Assembly (NCBI GenBank): GCA_949297575.1
Contig: CASFTB010000006.1
Coordinates: forward strand, 75,362-138,536
Length of the DNA stretch: 63,175 nucleotides
Direction of reading: 5' to 3'
Source of the DNA: an uncultured Bacillota bacterium
GTDB lineage: Bacteria; Bacillota; Clostridia; Christensenellales; Borkfalkiaceae
Under the pieces are notes generated by a model. That model was not told the DNA's origin. It was given only the letters and a program-made list of their open reading frames with translations, and made no database searches. Positions 45,051 through 54,176 of the stretch are shown here, in pieces. Every line of letters begins with the position of its first letter. Position 1 is the stretch's first letter. The translations under genes and the position numbers were made by a program.

Positions 45051-45601
45051 TCGAGATCCATGCGCACCATAAAAACAGCGCGGAAGATTATAAGCGGATG
45101 AATGCCTTTCATCTGCTCGTCGCGCGCGGCGTGCGGACGTATGTCAGCCCCATCGTTTTCGCCGCAGCGGCCGTTGCCTTTCTTCTGATCGCCCTGCTCG
45201 TAAAAAATTATACGTTTTTGGCAGGATCGATCGTGCTCTTCTTGCTCGCCGCGGCATGGCCCTTTCTTACACTCGCGCTCCAGAACGGCAAGATCGCAAA
45301 GCGGCTGCGCGAGAATCCGAATTACGAGAGGTCTGAACAGTTCTATACATTCCGCGAAGGCGGGTTTCATCTGCGGGTGCGCGCGAACGGTAGGGAAGAA
45401 GAGTACGATCTTGCCTATGACGATGTGCTCCGCATCTATGAACGGCCGGACCGTTTTTATATCTATATCGGCAGAGCGCAGGCGCTCATTTTGAAAGATG
45501 CCGAAATCGAGGGAGGGAAAGAAGCGCTCCGTCCCGTCTTTGCCGCTCTCGGCATGCGCTTCCGTTCCGTGGGCGGAAAGCAAGTCCATTCCGACAGGTG
45601 A
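45047..45601 (+). CDS. YcxB-like membrane protein
   Basis: A 184-aa protein with two membrane segments (about residues 34-50 and 56-76) and a C-terminal domain (YTFREGGFHLR, then YDDVLRIYERPDRFYIYI) that matches the YcxB-like pattern, a pleckstrin-homology-like membrane module of unknown role. It overlaps pepF by 4 nt (ATGA), so the pair is translationally coupled. The stop TGA precedes dnaB by 5 bp. Confidence 0.82.
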   Translation: MIEIHAHHKNSAEDYKRMNAFHLLVARGVRTYVSPIVFAAAAVAFLLIALLVKNYTFLAGSIVLFLLAAAWPFLTLALQNGKIAKRLRENPNYERSEQFYTFREGGFHLRVRANGREEEYDLAYDDVLRIYERPDRFYIYIGRAQALILKDAEIEGGKEALRPVFAALGMRFRSVGGKQVHSDR

Positions 45602-45606
45602 AAAAG

Positions 45607-47073
45607 ATGCCTAAGACAAATGTATTGCCCAACAACTTAGAGGCCGAGCAGGCTCTGCTCGGCTGTCTGCTGATAGACAACGAGATACAGACGGATATCC
45701 TTGACACCCTCACAGAGGATGATTTTTACCAGGAATCGCACCGCCTGATCATCGGTGCGATGAAGGCCGTCTTCAATGCGCGCAAGCCCGTCGATCTGGT
45801 TACCCTGGCCGACGAGTTGGAAAACCGCAAGGAACTGGAGAAGGCGGGAGGGCTCTCCTATATAACGAATCTCGCGACCATTGTGCCTTCGGCCGCAAAT
45901 TTCCGCTCTTATTTAGAGATCGTGCAGCGAGACAGCATCCACCGCAGATTGATCAGGGCGTCGAACAAGATCATCGAGACGTCGCTGAAAGCTTCCGATG
46001 CGGACAAGAGCGTTGCCTTTGCCGAGCAGCTCGTGTTCGATATTTCCAAAAAGATGGATACCTCCGCCCTCGTCGACATGCGCGAAGACGACAGTTACGA
46101 CAAAGTCCTCAATAAATTTGAGGTCATCTCTACCGATAAAAACGCCCTGCGCGGGGTCAATACGGGATTCACGAAGCTGGATAAGATCACGAACGGCCTG
46201 CAAAAATCGGACTTTATCGTCCTTGCCGCGCGCCCCGGCGTCGGAAAGACGACGATCGGCATGAATATCATAGAACACGCCGCTCTCGTAGACGACAGGG
46301 TGTGCGCCGTCTTTTCTCTCGAGATGCCGCGTATCCAGCTCGCGCAGAGGCTGCTCTGTTCCTATGCACGCGTCAGCATGTCGAAGGCGCTCGCAGGCGA
46401 GTTGACGCAGAACGACTGGAAAAAATTGTGGAAGGCGAGCGCCGAACTCAAAAAGGCAAAGATCTATATAGACGATTCTTCCAAGATCACCCCGGCGGAG
46501 ATCCTCTCGAAGTGCCGCCGCCTGAAAGCGCGCAAAGAGGGGCTGGATATCGTCATGATCGACTACATCCAGCTGATGGGCAGCGGCGACAATCGCAGGG
46601 AAGAGAACAGGCAGCAGGAGATCGCGACCATCACCCGCAATCTGAAGATCATGGCAAAGGAGCTGGATGTACCCGTGCTCGCACTCTCGCAGCTGCGCCG
46701 CATTTCGTCTAAGGAAGAGCCGCAGCTGTCCGACCTGCGCGAATCGGGCGCCATCGAGCAGGACGCCGATATGGTCATGTTCATCCACCGGCCCGACGTC
46801 GCGGCGACGGAAGAAGAGATCAAGAGCGGCAAGGTCGTCAAAGATGCTGCTGACCTCATCATCGCAAAGCACAGGAACGGCGAATTGGGCAGGGTGAAAC
46901 TCCGCTTTCGCGGAGACCAGGTCCGCTATGTCAACCCTCCGCCCGGATTTTTGCCGGAGGAGCCTGCGGAAAGAAAGGAGCAGAGAGAGGAGAACGACGA
47001 GGAAGACGACTACGAAGGTGCCATCGACTCCTTTGGGCCGCCGCCCGAAGAGCCTCCCGAAGAGGAAGAATGA
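45607..47073 (+). CDS. dnaB: Replicative DNA helicase
   Basis: A 488-aa hexameric 5'-3' helicase at the replication fork. The N-terminal DnaB domain (NLEAEQALLGCLLID) leads to a RecA-like core: Walker A ARPGVGKTTI, Walker B-region IDYIQLM, and LSQLRR. The acidic, Pro/Glu-rich tail of about 35 residues is longer than usual. ATG 45607 has AGGTG 6 nt upstream, whereas the in-frame GTG at 45598 has no site. The gene overlaps the next start (ATGATG). Confidence 0.97.
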   Translation: MPKTNVLPNNLEAEQALLGCLLIDNEIQTDILDTLTEDDFYQESHRLIIGAMKAVFNARKPVDLVTLADELENRKELEKAGGLSYITNLATIVPSAANFRSYLEIVQRDSIHRRLIRASNKIIETSLKASDADKSVAFAEQLVFDISKKMDTSALVDMREDDSYDKVLNKFEVISTDKNALRGVNTGFTKLDKITNGLQKSDFIVLAARPGVGKTTIGMNIIEHAALVDDRVCAVFSLEMPRIQLAQRLLCSYARVSMSKALAGELTQNDWKKLWKASAELKKAKIYIDDSSKITPAEILSKCRRLKARKEGLDIVMIDYIQLMGSGDNRREENRQQEIATITRNLKIMAKELDVPVLALSQLRRISSKEEPQLSDLRESGAIEQDADMVMFIHRPDVAATEEEIKSGKVVKDAADLIIAKHRNGELGRVKLRFRGDQVRYVNPPPGFLPEEPAERKEQREENDEEDDYEGAIDSFGPPPEEPPEEEE

Positions 47074-48074
47074 TGGAGACGCGCATAGAAAAAATTACGG
47101 AGAGCTCCCTTGCCGAAGCGCAGCGCATCCTGCGCGGCGGCGGTGTCGTCGCCTTCCCGACGGAGACTGTATACGGCCTTGCGGCGGATGCGCGGCGGGA
47201 TGATGCCGTTCGGCTCATCTATGCGGTGAAGGGCAGGCCTTCCGACAATCCGCTCATCGTGCACGTACACAGAGACTTCGACCTCAGCTCTCTCGTCATT
47301 GATGACATGCCGTATGCAAAAAAACTGCGCGATGCCTTTTTACCGGGCCCCCTCACGCTCGTCTATAAAAGCAGGGGAACGGTCAGCTCTGTCGTGTCCT
47401 GCGGCCTGGATACGCTCGCCGTCCGCGTCCCTTCACACGAGGGCGCACAGGCCTTTCTGAAATATGTCGATATGCCGCTTGCCGCACCTTCCGCCAATCT
47501 TTCAAAACATGTCAGTCCCGTCTCGGCAGAGCATGTCTATGCGGATCTGCACGGGCGTATCCCGCTGATCCTGGACGGAGGGGAGTGCAGCGGCGGTATT
47601 GAGAGTACTGTGTGTGACGTAACAGGTCCGATCCCCGTCGTCTTGCGGGAGGGACTCGTGTCGCGCGAGATGATCGCTTCCGTAGCGGGAGACTGCGCAT
47701 GTTACATTCCCAAAGAAGGAGAGCCCGTCCGTTCTCCCGGTATGAAGTACAAACACTATGCGCCGGTCTGCAGAACCGTTTTGTTTGCGCCGGAAGAGCG
47801 GCGAGAGGCGCTCGCGTATTTTATGGCATGCTCCGCAAAGGGAGAGCGAGCGCTCGTTCTCTGTGAAAACGATGCGGCAGAGAGCTTTCCTGCAGATAAA
47901 GTGCTCGACATGGGCAGGACGCCCGAAGAGATGGCCGCGCGCCTCTATGCGCTGCTGCGCGAAGGAGAGCGACGCGCGGACGTCATCATCGCGCTGAAAC
48001 CTCGCGGGAGCGGCGGCGTACTTTCCGGGGTGCTGAACAGGCTTTGTAAGGCCTGCGCCGGAGAAGAGAAATGA
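47070..48074 (+). CDS. ywlC: Threonylcarbamoyl-AMP synthase (Sua5/YwlC)
   Basis: A 334-aa enzyme that makes threonylcarbamoyl-AMP for the t6A modification of tRNAs reading ANN codons. The Sua5/YrdC domain (GGVVAFPTETVYGLAADA; KGRPSDNPLIVH; APSANLSKHVSPVSAEHV) is followed by the linker and C-terminal Sua5 domain (from SPGMKYKHYAP), so it is the long Sua5 form. The order threonylcarbamoyl-AMP synthase, phosphatase, rpiB and upp matches Bacillus ywlC-ywlE-ywlF-upp. Confidence 0.95.
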   Translation: MMETRIEKITESSLAEAQRILRGGGVVAFPTETVYGLAADARRDDAVRLIYAVKGRPSDNPLIVHVHRDFDLSSLVIDDMPYAKKLRDAFLPGPLTLVYKSRGTVSSVVSCGLDTLAVRVPSHEGAQAFLKYVDMPLAAPSANLSKHVSPVSAEHVYADLHGRIPLILDGGECSGGIESTVCDVTGPIPVVLREGLVSREMIASVAGDCACYIPKEGEPVRSPGMKYKHYAPVCRTVLFAPEERREALAYFMACSAKGERALVLCENDAAESFPADKVLDMGRTPEEMAARLYALLREGERRADVIIALKPRGSGGVLSGVLNRLCKACAGEEK

Positions 48075-48547
48075 AGAGAAGAAGGATCTTGTTCGTATGT
48101 ACGGGCAACACCTGCCGCAGCCCCATGGCAGAGATGATCTTTCGTGCCGAGATCAAGCGGAGGAAGATCAAATTTGTCGACTCCGCTTCGGCCGGGGTCT
48201 TTGCCGAGGAGGGCGGCACGATCAGCCAAAACGGAGCAGCGTGCCTTTCCGCGCGCGGCATAGATTATTCTAAGTTTCATCCGCGCCAGCTCAAGCACAA
48301 GTTGATCGAATCCAGCTATGCGGTGGTCTGCATGACTGCGGCACAAAAGGAGCTTTTGAACGACTTCGAAAATGTTTATTCTATAAAAGAGATCTGCGGC
48401 TTCGACATTCCCGACCCATATGGCTGCGCTCTCCCCGTCTATGAGGATACCGCGCGCATGATCGAGCGTGCCTGTGCCGCTCTCATTGAAAAATTTTTCC
48501 CCGGCGAAGGAAACGCCGGCGGCCCTGCAAGGAGGAGTAAAAAATGA
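48071..48547 (+). CDS. ywlE: Low-molecular-weight protein tyrosine/arginine phosphatase
   Basis: A 158-aa phosphatase. The P-loop C-x5-R reads VCTGNTCRSPMAE and the general acid Asp is in DIPDPYG. In Bacillus, YwlE at this position removes phosphate from arginine in proteins; here the P-loop has Thr (CTGNTCR), the kind of residue linked to arginine specificity, but that is inference. It overlaps the preceding and following genes by 4 nt each, indicating tight coupling. A basic C-terminal tail follows. Confidence 0.92.
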   Translation: MKRRRILFVCTGNTCRSPMAEMIFRAEIKRRKIKFVDSASAGVFAEEGGTISQNGAACLSARGIDYSKFHPRQLKHKLIESSYAVVCMTAAQKELLNDFENVYSIKEICGFDIPDPYGCALPVYEDTARMIERACAALIEKFFPGEGNAGGPARRSKK

Positions 48548-48993
48548 AAATTGCGGTTGCTTGCGATCATGGCGGGCTTACTCTGAAAGCGGCTTTGCTC
48601 TCTTTTCTGAAAAGCCGCGGCGACGAAGTAGTGGATTTCGGCACGGACAGCGCCGCGTCCTGCGATTATCCGGATTATGCGCTTCCGGCGGCAGAAGCTG
48701 TCGCGTCCGGCGCCTGCGAGAGGGGTATCCTCATTTGCAGCACGGGGATCGGTATCTCCATTGCGGCGAACAAAGTCCGCGGCATCCGCTGCGCGCATTG
48801 TCATGATACCTACTCTGCAAAATATACGCGCCTGCACAACGATGCAAACATGCTCGCCTTCGGGCAGAAGGTGATCGGCGAGGGCCTCATGCTCGAGATC
48901 GTGGAAACATTTCTTTCCACGGGTTTTGAGGGGGGGAGGCATCAGCGCCGCGTCGACAAGATCTCTGCCATCGAAGTCAAGTACTGTAAATAA
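48544..48993 (+). CDS. rpiB: Ribose-5-phosphate isomerase B
   Basis: A 149-aa enzyme of the pentose phosphate pathway. The conserved start [10 protein letters not shown], the active-site Cys in [17 protein letters not shown], and [18 protein letters not shown] are present. The adjacent phosphatase and upp genes fit the standard Firmicutes order. ATG follows AGGAG. Confidence 0.95.
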   Translation: MKIAVACDHGGLTLKAALLSFLKSRGDEVVDFGTDSAASCDYPDYALPAAEAVASGACERGILICSTGIGISIAANKVRGIRCAHCHDTYSAKYTRLHNDANMLAFGQKVIGEGLMLEIVETFLSTGFEGGRHQRRVDKISAIEVKYCK

Positions 48994-49019
48994 ACTTTAA
49001 AAAGGGAGACCGATCTACA

Positions 49020-49649
49020 ATGGCAAATGTCTTTATTATGGACCACCCGCTCGTACAGCATAAAGTGACCATGCTGCGCGACAAGAATACGACGACAAAA
49101 GATTTCCGCGAACTTGCCGAAGAGATTTCTCTTCTGATGGCGTATGAAGTGACGCGCGACCTTCCGCTGGAAGACGTCGAAGTCGAGACGCCTATCTGTA
49201 AGACGATCGCAAAGAGTGTTTCCGGCAGGAGCCTCGGCATCGTCCCCATCCTTCGCGCCGGGCTCGGGATGGTGAACGGCATGCTTCGCCTCGTGCCCAA
49301 CGCGAAGGTCGGGCATATCGGCCTTTACCGCGACCCGAAGACGCTCAAGCCGGTAGAGTACTATTGCAAACTTCCCGCCGATGCGACGGAGAGGACGCTC
49401 ATCGTCGTAGACCCGATGCTTGCGACGGGTGGAAGCGCCGTCGCCGCGATCGGATTTCTCAAAGAGCGAGGCTGCAAACACATCAAATTTTGCTGTCTGA
49501 TCGCCGCACCGCAGGGGCTGAAAGCGCTGCAGGAAGCGCACCCCGATGTAGACGTCTTTATTGCGGCGATGGATAAAGAACTGAACGATCATGCCTATAT
49601 CGTGCCCGGTCTCGGAGATGCGGGCGACAGGCTGTTCGGCACAAAGTAA
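49020..49649 (+). CDS. upp: Uracil phosphoribosyltransferase
   Basis: A 209-aa pyrimidine-salvage enzyme that makes UMP from uracil and PRPP. The PRPP loop [12 protein letters not shown] and the uracil-binding C-terminus [17 protein letters not shown] are complete, as is the N-terminal [21 protein letters not shown] lies about 12 nt before ATG 49020. Confidence 0.97.
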   Translation: MANVFIMDHPLVQHKVTMLRDKNTTTKDFRELAEEISLLMAYEVTRDLPLEDVEVETPICKTIAKSVSGRSLGIVPILRAGLGMVNGMLRLVPNAKVGHIGLYRDPKTLKPVEYYCKLPADATERTLIVVDPMLATGGSAVAAIGFLKERGCKHIKFCCLIAAPQGLKALQEAHPDVDVFIAAMDKELNDHAYIVPGLGDAGDRLFGTK

Positions 49650-49687
49650 CGCCCGTTCAATATTTAACACAGATAAGAGGAAACAGT

Positions 49688-50572
49688 ATGAAAAAGATCA
49701 AAAAAGCAGTGATACCCGCCGCAGGCTTCGGAACGCGCTTTCTGCCGGTCACGAAGTCTGTGTGCAAAGAGATGCTCCCGATCGTAGACAAGCCGACGCT
49801 GCAATATATCGTGGAAGAGGCGGTCGCCTCGGGGATCGAGGACATCCTCGTCATAACCGGGCGCAACAAAAAGATCCTGGAAGACTTTTTTGACTACACG
49901 CCCGAACTTGACATGCTCTTGGAGCACGACGGAAAGGATGAATTCCTGTCGCTGTCCCGCAAAATGGAAAACCTTGTCAACATGTATTTCGTGCGCCAAA
50001 AACACCCGACGGGCTTCGCCGATGCGGTCATGTATGCGCGCGCGTTCACTGGAGACGAGCCTTTCGCCATCCTTCTCGGCGACGACATCATTTACACGGA
50101 CGAAAAGACGCGGCCCGGCATCGGCCAGCTCATCGACTGCTACGAAAAGACGGGCAAGCCCGCCGTCGCCGTGATGGAAGTTCCCGATTCGGACATTTCA
50201 AAATATGCAAACGTCAAGGGGAAAGACATCGCTCCGCGCATGAGCGAGATCGAGCGCATCGTCGAAAAACCCGCCGTCAAAGATAAGTTTTCCAACGACG
50301 CGGTCATCGGCAGGTATGTCGTCGAGAGCGACATTTACGACATCATCTCCCGCACGCCGCCTTCGCCCAAAGGGGAGGTCTATTTTACCGATGCCTTGCA
50401 GGAGCTTGCGGGGCAGGGCAGGCTGATCGGCTGTAAATTTGAAGGGAAGCGCTACGATGCCGGCAACAAGCTGGAATTTCTTGAGGCAAATGTCGAATAT
50501 GCGCTGCGCGACGGCGCCCTTGCCGGCCCTTTCCGTGAATATCTCTTACAGCTTGCGCAAAAACTGAAATAG
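49688..50572 (+). CDS. galU: UTP-glucose-1-phosphate uridylyltransferase
   Basis: A 294-aa nucleotidyltransferase that makes UDP-glucose for cell-envelope polymers. The N-terminal AVIPAAGFGTRFLP, the KEMLPIVDKP motif and the catalytic LLGDDI region are present. AGAGGA lies upstream of the ATG. It ends 2 bp before the deaminase gene, so both are co-transcribed. Confidence 0.96.
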   Translation: MKKIKKAVIPAAGFGTRFLPVTKSVCKEMLPIVDKPTLQYIVEEAVASGIEDILVITGRNKKILEDFFDYTPELDMLLEHDGKDEFLSLSRKMENLVNMYFVRQKHPTGFADAVMYARAFTGDEPFAILLGDDIIYTDEKTRPGIGQLIDCYEKTGKPAVAVMEVPDSDISKYANVKGKDIAPRMSEIERIVEKPAVKDKFSNDAVIGRYVVESDIYDIISRTPPSPKGEVYFTDALQELAGQGRLIGCKFEGKRYDAGNKLEFLEANVEYALRDGALAGPFREYLLQLAQKLK

Positions 50573-50574
50573 AG

Positions 50575-51855
50575 ATGGCCGTCCGATTTTACAATGCGAA
50601 AATACTCACCTCCCCGTATGACGAACCGTTTGACGGAGAGGTCGTCACCGAAGGAGAGAGGATCGCGCGTATCCTGCCGAAGGGAGCATGCGCCGCTCGG
50701 TTGTTTGACCGTGAAGTGGATTGCGGCGGGCATCTTCTGATGAGCGGATTCTGCAATGCGCACTCACACGCCGCCATGTGTCTGCTGCGCGGTGCAGCGG
50801 ACGATCTGCCGCTCGAAGAATGGCTTTATGAACGCGTTTTCCCGGTCGAAGAAAAGCTTACGCCCGAGGATATCTATTGGGGAGCGATGCTGCAGATGGC
50901 TGAATTTGTCCGTGCCGGCATCACTTGTTTTGCCGACATGTATTTCGGGCTCGATTCCGTCTTTGAAGCCGCAAAATGCGCGAACCTCTGCGTTGCCCTG
51001 TGCGGCGGAGACAATTCCTCCTCCGAGATCGATGTGCTCAAATATATGGAGGAAATGTACACTAAATACAGTACTCTGTCAGACAGGGTTCGGTATTTCC
51101 CCGGCCTTCATGCCGAATATACCTGTACCGATCGGTTGATCGAAAGAGTGGCCGACTTCGCGGCGGAGGCAGGTGCGCGGACATATATCCATCTGTCCGA
51201 AACGCTGAAGGAAGTCGGCGACTGCACGGTACGTCACGGCGGCCTTACGCCGCCGCAATACCTGCATAAACTCGGCTTTTTCGATAACGGAGGTCTCGCC
51301 GCGCACTGCGTCTATTGTGACAGGGACGACCTTGACCTTTTGCGCCAATGCGGCGTGACGCCCGTCGTTAACGGGGCGAGTAACCTGAAACTGGCAAGCG
51401 GCATTGCTCCCGTTTCGGCGATGCTTCGCGCGGGCATGTCGCCCGCGCTCGGCACGGACGGCATGGCGAGCAACAATGCGGCCTCGATGTTCCGAGAAAT
51501 GTATCTGTACTCCTGCCTGCAAAAGGGCACGCTGAAGGATGCCGCGGCGGTGGGTGCGGAGCAGGCGCTCGCTGCGGCAACGTGCAGCGGCTACGCCGCG
51601 TTGGGGTTTGACGGAGGCACTTTGCATGAAGGCGGTTTTGCCGATATGGTGCTTGTCGATATGTCGGCGCCCAACATGCAGCCGCAATGCGATGTCTGCA
51701 AGGCGCTCGTGTACAGCGCCGATGTCGGCAATGTCCTGATGACCGTTGCAGGCGGCAAGGTGGTCTATGACCGCGGTTTTTATTGTATCGGAGAGGACTT
51801 TGCCTGCATCGTGAAGGAATGTTCCTCTCGCCGCGCGCGGCTTCTGGATTTATAA
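50575..51855 (+). CDS. Amidohydrolase, MtaD-like (5'-methylthioadenosine/SAH deaminase family)
   Basis: A 426-aa metal-dependent deaminase. The metal ligands are HSH in NAHSHAAM, His in HLSE and HCVYCD, and Asp in GTDGMASNN. The overall pattern (PLEEWLYERVFPVEEKL; ADMYFG; SMFREMYLYSCLQKG) is that of the MtaD/SsnA/TrzA group acting on adenosine-like or purine-like rings. Methylthioadenosine/S-adenosylhomocysteine deamination is the best guess, but guanine or other ring deaminases are not excluded. No other methionine-salvage gene is near. Confidence 0.88.
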   Translation: MAVRFYNAKILTSPYDEPFDGEVVTEGERIARILPKGACAARLFDREVDCGGHLLMSGFCNAHSHAAMCLLRGAADDLPLEEWLYERVFPVEEKLTPEDIYWGAMLQMAEFVRAGITCFADMYFGLDSVFEAAKCANLCVALCGGDNSSSEIDVLKYMEEMYTKYSTLSDRVRYFPGLHAEYTCTDRLIERVADFAAEAGARTYIHLSETLKEVGDCTVRHGGLTPPQYLHKLGFFDNGGLAAHCVYCDRDDLDLLRQCGVTPVVNGASNLKLASGIAPVSAMLRAGMSPALGTDGMASNNAASMFREMYLYSCLQKGTLKDAAAVGAEQALAAATCSGYAALGFDGGTLHEGGFADMVLVDMSAPNMQPQCDVCKALVYSADVGNVLMTVAGGKVVYDRGFYCIGEDFACIVKECSSRRARLLDL

Positions 51856-51929
51856 ACGCGCGGCAGCCGGACCGGATTTTTAATATAATATAGCGGCGCC
51901 CGGGCGGGTCGCCGCCGCGGAGGTCTCGA
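51856..51929 (+). promoter_or_regulatory. Intergenic region with -10-like element before mscS
   Basis: A perfect TATAAT (51884-51889) lies 40 bp before the start, but there is no convincing -35. A GC-rich inverted repeat (GCGGCG / CGCCGC) lies just before the ribosome-binding site CGGAGG. Confidence 0.45.
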
Positions 51930-52784
51930 ATGGGAGAATTTGTAGAAGCGATCAAAGGATTTTTACAGGGCTTCGTGCAGGACACGGGCCTGACGATCGT
52001 ACGGACGATCGCCTTTCTCGTCCTCGGGCTCATCGTGATCAAGATCGTACAGACGATCACGCGCAATGTCTCCCTGAGGAGCAGCAAGCTCGACAATTCC
52101 GCCGCGACGTTCGTCATCTCCGTCGTGACCGTCGTTCTCTATGTGGCGCTGATCATCGTTCTCGTCACGTCGCTCGGCTTTTCGACGGCCGGCATCATCG
52201 CGGGCTTTTCTGCCGTCGCGCTGGCGATCGCCCTCGCCCTTAAAGACAGCCTCGGCAGCCTCGCAAACGGCGTGATCATTATCTTCAATAAACCGTTCAA
52301 GAAGGGCGATTATGTCAGGATAGGCGATTATGACGGCCTCGTGCAGGATATCCGCCTCTTCAACACGAAGATCTTGACATATACAAATGAAGAGATCATC
52401 ATCCCCAACAGTGAGGTGCTGAGCAAAGAGCTCATCAATTACAGCACGATGCCTTTGCGCCGCGTCGATATAGAGTTGCCCGTCCCTTACGGGAGCGACG
52501 TCTCCGCGGTCAAAGCCGCGCTGTTGGAGCGCACGAGATCTTATAAATATGTCGTCACCTCTCCCGCCCCGTCCGCCGTCCTCTCTGCATACGGAGACAG
52601 CGCCTTGAAGATTTCCGTCCGCGCATGGACGCCCAATGAAAACTATTGGGATACGCTCTTTGACCTGAAAGAGAGCTACTATGAACTTCTGACGGAGAAA
52701 GGCATCGCCATTCCCTTTAATCAGCTCGATGTGCACATCGTCTCCGGGCAGGAAGAGGCAGCGAAAACGGAGGATAAAAAATGA
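51930..52784 (+). CDS. Small-conductance mechanosensitive channel MscS family
   Basis: A 284-aa membrane channel that releases solutes at hypo-osmotic shock. There are three transmembrane segments within about residues 20-120; the pore-lining third helix is Gly/Ala-rich (AGIIAGFSAVALAIALALKDSLGSLANG), followed by the beta domain (FNKPFKKGDYVRIGDYDGLVQDI) and the C-terminal alpha/beta vestibule. GGAGG lies 8 nt before the ATG. It overlaps the next gene by 4 nt. Confidence 0.94.
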   Translation: MGEFVEAIKGFLQGFVQDTGLTIVRTIAFLVLGLIVIKIVQTITRNVSLRSSKLDNSAATFVISVVTVVLYVALIIVLVTSLGFSTAGIIAGFSAVALAIALALKDSLGSLANGVIIIFNKPFKKGDYVRIGDYDGLVQDIRLFNTKILTYTNEEIIIPNSEVLSKELINYSTMPLRRVDIELPVPYGSDVSAVKAALLERTRSYKYVVTSPAPSAVLSAYGDSALKISVRAWTPNENYWDTLFDLKESYYELLTEKGIAIPFNQLDVHIVSGQEEAAKTEDKK

Positions 52785-53314
52785 GACAGCTTTTCTCTCT
52801 GATCTGTTCGTCTGCCGCAGAGCAGCCCGCTGCAGACGCGACCTCTCTGCTGCTGGAATACCTGATCTATGCCGCCATTATCGTCGTGGGGATCGTCGTG
52901 CTCATCTTCATAAAGCGTGGGACGAAGCTGCCCACGCACGCCGACCTCGAACGCAGGTTTTCCTCCCATGCGGAAGCGCTCGAAGAGCTGATCGCACTGG
53001 CGGAAAAGAAGGAAGTCGGGTACGATTTTATCCGCAAGGCAAACAAGCTGGTTTACATGTCGGACAAGCTGGCATATCTTGCCACCCTCGTTTCGGAGAA
53101 GGAGCGCGACAACGAGATCGGCTCGGCGGCTCTGCAATTGGAACAATGCGGAAAGAAGATCGCGCAATATAAATTCGGGGTCGAAGAAGGGCAAAGCGCG
53201 GAAGGGCTGTATGACGCCCGCGCACTCGTCGCCGGCGCGCTCGGAACGATCAGGCTCATCATGAAGAGAGATGCCGAACTGAAGGACAAAAAGGCCAAAC
53301 GCAACAATGGATAA
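52781..53314 (+). CDS. Hypothetical single-pass membrane protein
   Basis: A 177-aa protein with a short N-terminus, one strongly hydrophobic segment (about residues 28-45), then a charged, helical cytoplasmic domain (RFSSHAEALEELIALAEKK ... LVYMSDKLAYLATLVSEKE). It overlaps mscS by 4 nt (ATGA) and the peptidase gene by 8 nt. I do not recognise the family; the tight coupling suggests an accessory role with the channel, which is inference. Confidence 0.75.
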   Translation: MRQLFSLICSSAAEQPAADATSLLLEYLIYAAIIVVGIVVLIFIKRGTKLPTHADLERRFSSHAEALEELIALAEKKEVGYDFIRKANKLVYMSDKLAYLATLVSEKERDNEIGSAALQLEQCGKKIAQYKFGVEEGQSAEGLYDARALVAGALGTIRLIMKRDAELKDKKAKRNNG

Positions 53315-54017
53315 GACGATCGTCTGCATCGGCGGTGGCGAACTGAAAACGAAAGAGACGCACAAGATCGATGCCTATATTGCACAAAAGGTAAAAGAGC
53401 GCGCAGCGGGCCGCCGTCCGTGCGGGCTCTTTATTCCGACGGCCAGCCACGACAGCATGCCGTATTTCAACAGTTTCCGCAAGACGTATACGTCCGATTT
53501 CGATATCAAGGCTGACGTAGCCCTGACCGTTTACGGAGAAATGAGCATGGAAAAACTGCGGGAGAAATTTCTGAAAGCGGATTTTCTCTATGTCGGCGGC
53601 GGAGATACCGTCTTTATGCTCGAACACTGGAAAAAGACGGGGCTGATAGACCTCGTGCGGGATGCGTACGACCGCGGCGTACTGATCTGCGGACTCTCCG
53701 CGGGGGCGATCTGTTGGTTTGAGCAGATGTATACCGACTCTGCCGACGCGCGCGGCGACCTTCCGTATGCGATGTATCAGGGATTAAGTTGGATAAAGGG
53801 AACAATTTCTCCGCATTATGGCCTCAGAGTGCTTGACTTTGACGAAATTATTTTATATAATAAGAAAGCTGCTGTTGGTTTAGAGGATCTCAGTGCTATT
53901 GAGGTCGTCAACGGGCAGATCGTCCGCTCCTTCGCGTTCGGAGGCAGGGCGTACGATATCCGCGCAGACGAAGGCCGTCTCGAAAAGGAGGTCGTCCGTC
54001 CGGAAGTGCGGCTATAA
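53307..54017 (+). CDS. Peptidase E-like (S51) protein
   Basis: A 236-aa class-I glutaminase-like serine peptidase. The nucleophile elbow reads CGLSAGAICWF, the N-terminal pattern is KTIVCIGGGELK and the catalytic His region is ISPHYGL. Family members cleave after N-terminal Asp or process cyanophycin-type dipeptides; which applies is unknown. A patch at about 53778-53905 has markedly A/T-ending codons, unlike its flanks. ATG 53307 overlaps the upstream gene by 8 nt. Confidence 0.9.
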   Translation: MDKTIVCIGGGELKTKETHKIDAYIAQKVKERAAGRRPCGLFIPTASHDSMPYFNSFRKTYTSDFDIKADVALTVYGEMSMEKLREKFLKADFLYVGGGDTVFMLEHWKKTGLIDLVRDAYDRGVLICGLSAGAICWFEQMYTDSADARGDLPYAMYQGLSWIKGTISPHYGLRVLDFDEIILYNKKAAVGLEDLSAIEVVNGQIVRSFAFGGRAYDIRADEGRLEKEVVRPEVRL

Positions 54018-54020
54018 CTT

Positions 54021-54107
54021 GCGAGTGTGGTGAAATTGGCAGACGCGCTAGATTCAGGTTCTAGTGGGAGCGATCCCGTGCAGGTTCAAGTCCTGTCACT
54101 CGCACCA
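54021..54107 (+). tRNA. tRNA-Leu (anticodon CAG)
   Basis: An 87-nt tRNA with acceptor stem GCGAGTG/CACTCGC, anticodon stem CTAGA/TCTAG around loop TTCAGGT (anticodon CAG, reading CUG), a long variable arm (GGGAGCGATCCC) as required for class II tRNA-Leu, T-arm CAGG-TTCAAGT-CCTG and an encoded CCA. It begins 3 nt after the peptidase stop codon. It marks the boundary between the housekeeping block and the degenerate region to the right. Confidence 0.97.
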
Positions 54108-54137
54108 TGATTCGTGGATAAAAATGCTGTCCACGGC

Positions 54138-54176
54138 AACAACCTCGGAAAACACGTAGTTTTCCGAGGTTGTTTC
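54138..54176 (+). terminator. Terminator after tRNA-Leu
   Basis: A perfect 16-bp stem AACAACCTCGGAAAAC / GTTTTCCGAGGTTGTT (54138-54153 / 54159-54174) with loop ACGTA, followed by TTCT. Confidence 0.92.
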
